From assembly GCF_002775205.1 (NCBI RefSeq), contig NC_036458.1, positions 3,564,560 to 3,628,559 of the forward strand: a stretch of DNA of 64,000 bases. Direction: 5' to 3'. Both the position numbers and the translations under genes were made by a program. Each line of letters begins with the position of its first letter. The first letter of the stretch is position 1. Of the stretch, positions 1 to 10,733 are shown piece by piece. This stretch comes from Xiphophorus maculatus. Its lineage: Eukaryota > Chordata > Actinopteri > Cyprinodontiformes > Poeciliidae. The notes beneath the pieces were generated by a model. That model was given only the letters and a program-made list of their open reading frames with translations, had not been told where the DNA came from and ran no database searches.

Positions 1-442
1 ATATAGTGAAATTATTTATAACTATGATTTTTAAAAGTGAATTATTAAAATATTTTTTTCATGTTTTTCCTGATGTATTGTGTCAAACTCCAGTCCTCAA
101 CGTCCTGCAGTTTTTAGATGTGCGCCAGGTACAAAACACTGGAGTGAAACGGTTTAATTTCCTCCTCCTGGTGTAGATCGGGTCTCCGGAGCCTTAATGA
201 CCTAATTATTTTATTCAGCTGGTGTCTCTGCTTTTATTCAGCAGAGACGCATCTAAAAGTTTCAGGGCAGCCGACCTCCAGGACTGGAGTCTGACCCCTG
301 TGACTTAGAGTGTAAAAACAGCGGTTCGTGCTGGCAAAGTGTTGGAATTTCTACAGCCCTGAACGCATCATCCAGTAGGCCGGATGTGCGCCTCCTGGTG
401 GAGATAAACGGTACCTGCTTCTCTTCCTGTCGATCGAGAACA
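1..442. other. Region upstream of the ifi35 gene
   Basis: No exon or open reading frame of note could be recognised here. The sequence is of ordinary composition and probably contains the proximal promoter of the downstream interferon-type gene in its last part. No repeat family seen elsewhere in the window was recognised. Confidence 0.5.
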
Positions 443-452
443 GAAACTGAAA
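443..452 (+). promoter_or_regulatory. ISRE/IRF-element core upstream of ifi35
   Basis: The bases GAAACTGAAA fit the IRF-element core GAAANNGAAA. An AATAAAA stretch follows at about 453, and a noncoding first exon appears to end at 489 with a GAG|GTAGGT donor. IFI35 and NMI are interferon-induced in other vertebrates, so the position fits the gene. Function is inferred from motif and position only. Confidence 0.55.
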
Positions 453-765
453 GAATAAAACAGTTTAGAGCAGAGATCGTCGGTGTGAGGTAGGTTAAAA
501 CCGTGCTGCTGTTTTCTCATAAATACATTAATTTACTTTATTTAGTCGTTTTGTGTTTTGATTTAAAGTTAAATTGTTAGTCTGAGATTCACTGTTAATC
601 TGAAATTAGGCCTCCAGATTGGCTCTAAAGTTCACCTTTCTTTGTTTACAGCATGGAAACGTATTTATAAATCCTCTTTATGTAATGATCTTACTCTGAG
701 TGACGGTTTTCAACAGTTCTAATCTGTTAAACATGTAATCTGAATTATTTCAGGTTCCTTTCACC

Positions 766-3700
766 ATGTCATCAGAAGAGGTGAGATTGAGCCTCTACGC
801 CATTGTTTGTCATAATCAGAGACAGGAACACTTTCCGTTTCCCTTTTAGCCAGAATCAACCTTTCTCTGCTTTCTTCGTTTATCCACTGAACATTTTTAA
901 TGTAAAACGAAGCATTTAACTCGTGTTTGTGTTCAGATTCTTACTGTTTGTTTGCTCTTGTGTCAGGATTTCTCCCTGGTGGTGACTGACAAAAATGAAG
1001 ACACAATAGAGGGAATCCAGGCTCTAATCAAGGATTACCAGGTACAACACACATTTACTCTAAGATTAGTGAAAATATTTAAAATAAATCCATCTTTTCC
1101 AGCACAGACTCACACTGACACGTTTAATTTCACTAGATTTAATTGTTTTCTATTTTTTGAGATTACGGTTTTAATGTCCAGTTTTAACAGTTTCTTGACT
1201 TTATGCAACTAAAATCAACACGTTTTTAGTTTAATGTCTTGACTTTTCCCTTCTCAATTAAATTTAGCTGAAAACAACTACTGGTTTCATCCCAAAGTGG
1301 AATTAAATGTTCAGTAACTCGTTGCTCAAGTATCTACTGATTTCCAGTAGCAGTCAGTCTCACAACGATTCTGAAGAGGCCTCTGACTGAAGACTGTCGC
1401 CGCATGTCATTTGACTGTTATTACATGCTAACATCTTAATTTCAAGGGCAGCAGAGATTGTATTTGACAGTAAAAATGTCCTGGAAGAAAAGAGCAGTTG
1501 TTGGCTAGCTCTGCTAATCCAACTCGTTTGCTTTTGCTGCTCCTCTTTAAATCTGTTTCTGGTTGTAATGGATTAAGAGTAGTTTAAGCTATTGCCATAA
1601 AAGTTGAGTTTATTTGAAGCCCGTCTACATTGTTTCCCTGAAGGTAAGCCGTTCTGCACAACGCTAATGCTAAAACAAATTTAACGTCTCCGTTGAATCT
1701 TTTCACAGCTTTTAGACGTTCAGATGTACCAAAAAGTGACTGATGTTGCTGTTTCCCCTCAGAAAAGATACTCTGTGATCCTGGAGGAGCAGAAGGATTT
1801 ACAGCTCTTCATTAAGGAACGACAGGAAATGACCCAAAAGTTCAAGCAACGCACAGAAAAAGTGACGGAGGGTCTGAGAAAAGACCAGATCGCCTTCGAA
1901 GAACAGATCACAGCTGAAAAGGTTGGAGTGCGTCTGTCTGCAGCACAGCCTGGAAAATAAAAACTAATGCTTTACTGCATATTCAAGACGCAAGGAGTTG
2001 TGCAAAGGCTTATGGAAAATGACAAAACTTAATGAAACAGTTTATCAGACAGTAATCTGTGGCTGTCATTGTAGATAAAACAAAACAATCTCTGAAATTT
2101 TCTAAACAAAATTTGAGTTTCAAGTTGAAAATTGATAGAAATTTTGAGATTCACATAAACTTTCTATGTAAAAACCAGAAAATTTCTGAGTTTCAAACAT
2201 TTTCTGGAAAAATCTCAGAACATTTTCTTAGAAATTTCCTACAAAAACAAGAAAATTTCTGTTTTGAAAGTTGAAAAGTTTTTGGAAAAAAAATACAAAT
2301 TTTGAGATTAATTTCAAATTTTCTTTTTATTTATTGCTCAATTCTGCCATAAAAACAGTTTTTATCAAATATCAATATCTATTTATCCCTCATAATTACT
2401 TTCCAGTAGCTTAGAAAATTAACCTGTAACAATAACAGCTATTTTTTTAAGTTAACAAAAAGATCTGAAATGATATTAAATATGAAGCAGCATTCTCATG
2501 CAGACTGTAAGAAAAAGAGAAAAATGTGTTTGCATTGAGGAAGTTCATATTTATATAAAAAGTCCAGATCTGAATCAGAGCCTGAACCGAAGAATGGAGG
2601 AAAAACTCACATAAAATCCTAATAAAACATGCAAAGTTTGGTTACTTTTGCATTTTTTGTGACATTAACCCTAATATTCCTGAATGTGCGTTGTCTGACT
2701 TCAGGCCAGGTTGGACGCCCTGAAGCAGGAGGACTGCGAACTCCAGGAGGAGTTACAGAGAATCCAGGCTGAAATCAAGAAGGAAGATTCCCAAAACGCC
2801 CAACTGAAGGAGCGAGCGGACGTAGGCGACATTCTGCTTCCTCCGCAGCCCGACTTTCTGAACGTCTCCACTAAAGTTGCGGCTTCCCGTCGTAGGTGTT
2901 CTCCAAGATGCCGGAGAAGAATTTCGTCTTCACCGGGAAGACGGGAAAGGCCGAAGACGTGGAGGAGTTTGAGATGAAGCCGCACATCAGGTACCCGATG
3001 GAAGAGGGAACGGCGCTCATCACGTTCGAGGAGGAGGACGGTGAGAAGATAAACGTTGATAGGAGCTTAAAATTTACGTTTTGCACATTTTTCTACTTCC
3101 GTTTAATTCTCAGACGGTTATAAAAAACACAAAAGTTCTTAAAAAGAAAACAAATAAAATACCCAGCCGTGTTTTGGCCATAAGTTAATTGGAAAAATGA
3201 ACTGTTTCAAAAACCTCGATATTGTTAAGTCACATTCCAGGTTACCTAGCAACCCCAGAGTTCAGCCCGTTACCTAGCAACCCAAGCTAAGTTCCTGCAC
3301 ATTTGTTTAGCTGTTTTGCTGCTGTTTGCGCTGTAGATATATATATATATATATAATATTTATATATATATATATATTATATATATATATATATAAAACA
3401 TATTTAATCCTTACAGGGGGCTTATTATGAAAATTTCACATTTTTTATAATTTTATATTTCCATTTGGGTCAAAAAAAAAATCCCTGCTCTTAAAAAAAA
3501 CTTCCACCTTAGCCGCTTTCTGACAATAAGTTCATGTTTGGAAAACGATCCGTTTAGCACTGCGCCGTTACCTAGCAACCCAAGCTGAGCTCCAGCATGT
3601 TTTGTCAGCAGGTTTTACCACTTTGTGTGCTGTAGATCTTCAAAAAAATACATAACACATATTTGAACCTTAACGGGCACCTACTATGCAAATTTTACAT

Positions 3701-5330
3701 TTTGCGTGTTTTTGTTTTTCCATTTGGATCATAACTGCATCTAAGAACAATCCAAGTGCTTAAAAAAATCCACCTAGCTATTTTTGGTATTAAGTTAAAA
3801 ACTTTGAAATTTAATATCACACAGCCCTGTTCCGCTCCGTTACCTAGCAACCCAAGCAGAGTTCCACTATGTTTGGTCAGCTGGTTTTACCGCTGTACAA
3901 TGGCTGCTGGAAAAGACAAGTGTTTTGTTGTTGACGTACCATCCAGAAACCACTTGCTGCATTCTTGTTGGTTGTGCAGGAGGCTTCACTTCTGCTTTTC
4001 AAAGACGTACAGTTGTACAATTGCACTTCTGTTTTGAGCCATTTTCACGTGCGAGTGTAAATGTTGAGTTGTGGGGCGTGGCCAGCAGCAGCTTATTTGG
4101 ATTTAAAGTCACAGGAGGCCCTAAAACCTCACATTCTGATGTGACCAGACTGAAATCTCATTATCTAAGAAAGATTTTGTGCAAATGGTGTAAAGAAAAA
4201 GTGTCATTACACTTTAAAACTTAACTTAAACAGAGATTTTTGTTAACATGTGATTGCTAGTGGCGACGAATATTCTGGAAAAGAAGAGACATAAGGTGGA
4301 TCTGGGAGGAGAGTGCCGCATCATAGTGGAGGCCCAGCCGGTTCACCTGCTGATGCCCAGCCTGGTGGAGGTAAAATCCGCCGTCACGATAACGAAACGC
4401 TCCCGTGAGCATTTCGTCACGATAACGAAACGCTCCTGTGAGCATTTCGTCACGATAACGGAACGAAACGCTCCCGTTCATAACCTCTGACCACCTGAAC
4501 CGCAGATCGACACAGACATCTGTCCTCACCGGATTTTGGTGTCCAACCTGCCCAACATGGACACGGAGATGCTGCTGAGCAAACTGGAAATCCACTTCTC
4601 CAAGTCCAAACATGGAGGCGGCGAGGTGGAGTCCTGCGACTTCCTGCCGGACTCGGGGACGGTGGTCATCGCGTTCGTGATGGAGAACAGTGAGGACGGA
4701 TGTTTTCTGCGCTTCTGACTTCACAGCTGGAGAGAAAACGTTAAGCTGACTCTTCTTCTGAACTTTCTCCCATCAGTTGCAGAACATTTGGCAGTACAAG
4801 AACACCATAAAATAGATTTCAACAAAAACAAGCACACAGTGAGAGTGACGCCTTTCGTAAACGGAAAAATCACAAACTTGAAGGTGAGAAAATGTTGGGA
4901 AAACAAACCTGAAAATAAAAATAGAGAAACACATTTTGAAGTCTTTTTGTACGGAAGAAGATTAAGGCCAAAAAAAATTAAAATAAATTCATAGAATTTT
5001 GATTTTAATCTCATAATTCTTACTTTTTCACAGAATTGAAAAAAGACAAATAATTTTTTTTCCTTCTTCAGTGGCGCTGATGTTCTTCCATATTCTCTCT
5101 CTAATTTTCGCCGTCTCTCCCAGACCCGGACCTCCATGTGCCCTCGGACCGTCCTGCTGACGGGAATCCCGGACGTCATGGACTGGGAGACGATGCAGGA
5201 CATGCTGGAGATCCACTTCCAGAAAAACGGCAACGACGGCGGCGAGATCGAAGCCTTCCTGTACAACCCGCTGGGCCAGCAGACCCTGGCGCTGTTCGGC
5301 AGCGCCACCCCAGAACCTGAAGAGGAGTAG
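766..5330 (+). CDS. ifi35: Interferon-induced 35 kDa protein-like (IFI35/NMI family)
   Basis: Nine coding exons join in phase: 766-780, 967-1041, 1709-1921, 2705-2821, 2896-3040, 4261-4370, 4506-4689, 4777-4883 and 5124-5330, giving 390 aa. A noncoding exon ending at 489 probably precedes them. Residues about 30-140 are charged and coiled-coil-like (LEEQKDLQLFIKERQ, EELQRIQAEIKKE). From about 180 come two NMI/IFI35 (NID) domains, marked by GTALITFEEE, ILVSNLPN, LEIHFSKSKHGGGEVES and RTVLLTGIPD then LEIHFQKNGNDGGEIEA. The VTPFVNGKI and GQQTLALF signatures match IFI35 better than NMI. The protein is longer than human IFI35 (about 286 aa), mainly at the N terminus. Family members form cytosolic complexes with NMI that modulate interferon and inflammatory signalling. 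The exon 4/5 junction has two readings: a 74-nt intron (2822-2895, used here) or a 20-nt gap. Family assignment is firm; ifi35 rather than nmi is likely. Confidence 0.85.
2085..2330. repeat. Family E low-complexity repeat (ifi35 intron)
   Basis: AT-rich sequence made of loosely repeated AAATTTTGAGATT and AATTTCTGAGTTT words on both strands. The same texture recurs at about 9430-9890, 11485-11810, 37680-38110, 38640-39260, 40150-40380 and 46145-46330. Confidence 0.5.
3150..4240 (+). repeat. Family A element, three partial tandem copies (ifi35 intron 5)
   Basis: Three successive forward copies of a dispersed element begin near 3150, 3410 and 3670. Only the third is near full length. Diagnostic words are TTACCTAGCAACCC, CAGCATGTTTGGTCAGCTGG and AATGGCTGCTGGAAAAGAC. 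A TA-rich dinucleotide tract (about 3335-3400) separates the first two copies. The element has no recognisable coding capacity and behaves like a non-autonomous DNA transposon. Confidence 0.65.
4380..4478. repeat. Short tandem repeat of about 35 bp in ifi35 intron 6
   Basis: About two and a half copies of a unit containing CACGATAACGAAACGCTCC followed by GTGAGCATTTCGT. Each unit can fold on itself because CGAAACGCTC is nearly complementary to GAGCATTTCG. It fills most of the 135-bp intron between exons 4261-4370 and 4506-4689. Confidence 0.7.
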
Positions 5331-7690
5331 AAGATCCGGCTGCTCCAGAACCGAACTGACCGCCAGACAAACATCTGCACTCTGTTTCTGATGGCCCTCA
5401 GCCGAACTCTGTTCTGTTATTTGTTGTTTTGGGAATAATCGGAATGGTGAACGGTGCGTAACGTCATGGTTTAGGAAACTGAAAGTCGATCCAATTTAGA
5501 TTCCCAGATGAAAATTATTGTAAGTTTTATCTATATTAGGCCTGTAACAAACGACTAATTGATTATTCAGACGATTAATCGAATTTTTACATGATTAATC
5601 AAATAAAGAAATGGACACATTCTGATTTTTTATTGAACCACTTAAGTTTTTTTAAACAATATTAGAAATACAGTAAAACACGATGTCCAAACTATGTGCT
5701 GGGGGCCATTTGGGGCCCTTGAAATGCTTGTGTTTGGCCCCTGATCACAATCAAGAATGGTGAAAACAAAACAGAAAACAATTGATATTCTTTTTTTTTT
5801 TTTTTTTTACTGTTGAGCTGGTAAACAAAAAAAAAAATCGCAGTTAACAATTTTTTTGCATTTTTAATTTAATAAATTTTGTGGCCCTCCAGTAGTTTAA
5901 ATTTGTCAGGGCAAAAACTTTGGACCAATGCTTTAAAAAATGCAAATAATCAATTCAACTAAATATTTAGAGAAGAAATTAAATATTTTATTGCCTAAAA
6001 AGTGATAATATAGCAGTTCTTTTGTGAATTATTCATCAGTTGTAGCAAAAGATGCATCTGCAGCTAAAAACAATACATGTGAAAATCTCAGCCTTTTCTG
6101 CTTCACTTTACATCAGTAGGGCTCATCTGTTGATTAATTTTTGTTTTAAATGGTTAACATTTGTATTTTTACAGAATTTGAACCAGGTCAAGCTAAAACC
6201 GCCACGTGTTTTAGTTTCTTAAATATTTTTTGGTACAGTTTAGGTTTAATTACGGCCTTGAATATATTCTTCTTTCAGTACTTGGACGTTTTTTTTTAAT
6301 CTTCAGTTAGCGATTAATCAATTTCCAAGTTAATTGCCGATTATTTAAATCGATTAATCGCAATTAATCGTTTCAGCCCTCACCAGGAAAATCACAGACA
6401 CCTGGAAATACTGGCTTCCCCATTTGATTTCTTTGAAAAAAGTGAATATATCATGACATTTTACTGTGTTTTGTATCATTTGATGAAAAGATTATCTGGG
6501 AAAATATGTATTTTAATAACTTTAATAATGTCCATGTACCGTACTCTGGCCCAGGCTGCAAAACCAAATTCATCGACCTAAAATAAACTTTAGTAATGGT
6601 CCTACAATAATAAAACATTAATAGTTTGACATGACACTGTTTTGATGGATTAGTTTATATAAAAAATAATATGTATTAATGTAATTATGCTTTGTCAGAA
6701 TATTTATGCTGTCTCTTAGATTTTGGAAATGGATTTCTCAAATGTAAACAAGAAGGTTTGAAGAATATTAAAGTCTGGATCAGCTTGGTTAAATAAGGTT
6801 CGGTTGTGTTTTTCTTCAGTTTATTATTCCTTAAAGTTTTGGATTTATTTTTACCTTGTTGGGCCTTCCGTACTGAGCAAACACAGATTTACCCATGAAG
6901 TTCTGGATGCTGCGTGTTGTGGTTGTGGAATCAAAGAGCAAATGTTTCACTGCTTGTCAGCAACAGCGCCCCCTTGTGGCAACATTTATTGTCTGTAGCA
7001 GACGCTACAGAAAAGGAGGCATTTTGAGTCCATCTTGTTTAGAGTCACAAATGCTATATGACTTTTTGCGGAAAACGTAAGTAATATTATTTTTAAAGAC
7101 TATTTGCTACTATTTTTAGCAAAAATAAAAAAATTATACTGTCAGTGTAATTCTGTTTGGAATACCAATGCATTAGTCAATGTAAAACAGAAAAACAGCT
7201 AAAATCTATATAAGTTGTTTGTTTCATTAGAAACATTAGTTGATTCTCTATCAGTTTAGACAACATTTTTGCGAGCCATTTATAGATGAATGAATAGAAG
7301 TTGATTTCTCTTATTGATCAACTAACGATTAATTCATTAAGCGACTATTTTCTTAGAACTTGGGTTTTCTCCTGTATGACCGTATTTTAATGACATAAAG
7401 GGCAAAATGAGCGTTTTAAGGGTGAAACGTAAAGAGCGTGTTGAGTGTTTCTATTTCAAAACAGAAGTTTTCATCTCATACCGGAGCCTGTTTGGACCTT
7501 TTCCTGGCCGCCATCTTTAATTCTGCATAAACGGCTCCGCCTAAGGTTAACCTGCTGGATGGCGGCCAAACTGATTGGAATTACGGTTAGCATCCCTAGC
7601 TAACATGCTAACAGCCCTAAAACTGTGGTTTCTCTTTATCTGAAGCAAAAAAATAAAATAAAATAAAATAGACAACTACTAAAACTCAAA
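5331..7690. other. Intergenic region between ifi35 and bcat2 (tail to tail)
   Basis: It holds the ifi35 3' untranslated region, which has no clear polyadenylation signal before the repeat, then a family D element (5541-6385). AT-rich unassigned sequence follows, with another short ATTAATTC-containing fragment near 7300-7345. No gene was recognised. Confidence 0.5.
5541..6385. mobile_element. Family D element with ATTAATCG-rich inverted ends
   Basis: The left end (GTAACAAACGACTAATTG then GACGATTAATCG) and the reverse complement of the right end (GGGCTGAAACGATTAATTG then GCGATTAATCG) are similar. This suggests a non-autonomous DNA transposon with imperfect terminal inverted repeats, possibly hAT-like. 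A related copy lies at 24373-25012. No transposase frame remains. Confidence 0.5.
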
Positions 7691-7696
7691 TAAAAT

Positions 7697-7702
7697 TTTA
7701 TT
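7697..7702 (-). terminator. Candidate bcat2 polyadenylation signal
   Basis: AATAAA on the minus strand about 725 bases past the bcat2 stop codon. No nearer copy was noticed, but several AT-rich alternatives exist, so this is a candidate only. Confidence 0.35.
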
Positions 7703-8426
7703 GTAAAAACCGAATAAAAGTAACAGCATGTTGAAAATAAAACTAAGATGAATTGTTTCCAGCTACATCATTAACATGAGAAGAACAAGCTAACCGGCGG
7801 CGGTCAGGCACTTCAAGGAAAAGACAGGAGAACAAATACATGGCGTTCAGAAAGAGCGGAAACGGAACATTTAAAAGCAGAATACAGCAAGATGATACTT
7901 TGGAAGACAGCTGACCAGATTTCACATCAACACGAGGATACAATAATTTAAAAGCCCCTAAACACAATCTTTAACTTTACATTGTTCTGATAAAAACACA
8001 AACTAGTGCAGGAGTAACAGCCAGCCTTCAGGTCTCGTCTGCGGCTTTGCTTCCCACCACCAGAGGGCGCCGCTGCACCTCAGTGAGAGCTGAGTGGCTT
8101 GGATCAGTAACAGGACGTCCTCACACAGGTTTAACAGTTAAACATGTTCTACAGTGGATTAGTAGTGCATTCTGCCTCCAGGTCCTACACTGAATATGTA
8201 GCTGCTTTTTGAACACAGATGTGTCAGTTTGTGCCGACAGCAATGATCACAACGGATGTTTGATACTTATATAGACTCCTTACTCTAATACTTTACATCA
8301 AATATTTATATTTGTCTCTATTCTGTAATGCTTTACATTCAAACCTCCAACCGTTTTCCTTTCAAGGGTCGATGTGCATTGGCTGGTCGATCGAACTGGA
8401 ATCACATTTCATAAAAACCGACGACT

Positions 8427-10603
8427 CTAAACAACCACTGGTGCCCATTCGCTTGGTTTGCGTCCGTACTGGGAGAGGAAAACGGTCAGGTGAGTGTTTA
8501 TTTGGATTAAAACAATTCATATTTAAAACCAAAAATACATTTTTCTTATTCATTTCAAAGTTCGGAAAGCTTGTTAATGGCGATAAATGGTACAAATAAG
8601 CTAGCTTGGTAGCCACCTAGCAGGCATATATTAGCAGCTACTTAGCATTAGCCTCCTCAAACTTAACCCCCATTTTTGGTCCACGTACCAAACATTTACC
8701 CACCTAACTGTGTTTAGTTTCACTTTGCTTTAAAATCAGCAACTTTGAGAGGAAGAAATATACTTGTGGAAGTCTATATTTGAATTTTGTTGCTTCTAGT
8801 TAATTTGCTTGTTAATGGTTGAATTAAGCCTGACAATCTTACCTGAATATCAGTAAGCTCCTTGTAGAATCTCTTTGCGAGATCTGGACCGTTTTGCATT
8901 GTAGGGATCTGATAAGTCTGGAAAAATGAAAGAAATGAAAAAGAATCTGGCCCATAGGTTGACCGTAAACAAGAGAAAGTAAAACCAAGAACATTTTTAA
9001 ATTCCACGTACCTTTCCTTTATAAAGGAGGTTTCCAACGGGACAAACGACGCAGGCGGTCCCGGCTCCAAAAACCTCCAGAACTCTTCCAGCATCCAAAG
9101 CTTCGAGGAGCTCCTTCATCCCCATCGTTCGCTCCGTCACTTTAAAATCGCCCTGACGGAAACAAACAAACAAAGAACGACAAATATTGTTAGATATCCT
9201 CAAAGACTTTAGGTTATGGAGAATTTCACAAAAACAGCAGGAATGTGAATCAATTCTCTCTATTTAGGACAAACATTTTGCTACAAGGGCCAAAATCGTA
9301 GACTCAGAATTTGCTGCGGGCAAAAAGAAAAACAACATAAAATCAAACACATACAGAAGCCTGATATTTATTGTAGGTCCAAAAGCTAAGAGATTTTTAC
9401 GACGCTGTAAAACGGCGGCGAAAAAAAAGACTAAATGCCCGCCAAAAACTCAGAAATTTTGTGATTAATCATTTTAATTTTCCAGAAAAAAAATATTCTG
9501 AGATCCAAAAGTCAAACATTTCTGACTTTTGGATCTCAGAAATGTCGGTGAATTTTTTTTTTAAATTTCTGAGATAGATCTAAAAATTTATATTTTCAAC
9601 TTTTTGAGAATTTTTTCTAGAAGATTTCTGAAGTTAATCTCAAATTTTATGATATTTTCACAAACTTTTAAAATGTTTACATTTTTTCTTGAAAATTTCT
9701 CAAATTAAAGTCAAAATAGTTGATTTTTCTCACAAACTTTTTGACTTTTTTGGGCTCAGAAAATCCCTCATTTTTTCTTGAATTTCTGACTGATTAATCT
9801 AAAAATTTTGACATTTGAAATTTTGTAGAAAATTTCTGATATTAATCTAAAAATGTTTTTTTTTTCCAGCAAAATTTTTAGATTATTCAAAATTTTGTGT
9901 TTGTTGTATTTAAATAAAAAACATGCAGCTTTCAGTTTCTTTTGGGCTCAATTGAATAAATTTATTTTCAGTAATCAGAACTGGATTTTTGTTGGTTGTT
10001 GTTCTTTCAGTCAGTTTCTTGATAAACTTGGTTTTAACTTTTGTTAAAACTTTGCTGTAAAAGGTTAAATACTTTGTGTTGTACTTTACATTTTCCTGAG
10101 TTAGAAAATTATGTTTAACAATTTTTACCCTGATTACAAATTAAAAGTCTCCGACCAGAACTGGTTTCGTTTTTGAATTGCAGTTGTGGCTTTGGAAGCT
10201 AAATAAAGCTCCAGTTTGCATTAATTGGACTTTTTGTGGAGGAGGATGTTGCGTCTTCTCACCCAGGTTCTGCCCAGGTCCAGCAGGGACTGCCGGGTCA
10301 CTCCTGGCAGAATAATGCCGTCCAGAGGAGGAGTCACCAGCTCTCTCTCTGCAGACACACAAACAGCTGATCGATTTCCACCAATATTCAATAAATCCAG
10401 CATCAGGGGTCAGCAGGCGTCTCACCTCCTTTAGTGTTGGTCCAGTAGATGAAGAGGTTCATGGTGCCGACCTCGGTGATCTGCTCATCCTGGCCGTAGA
10501 GCCACAGAACCTGCTGGCAGCCCTGCTTCTGCGCCTCCGACTGGACGGCGATGGTCGGCCCGTAGTTACTGGACACACACACACACGCACACGCACGCAC
10601 ACC

Positions 10604-10652
<49 letters not shown>

Positions 10653-10657
10653 ACACC

Positions 10658-10733
<76 letters not shown>

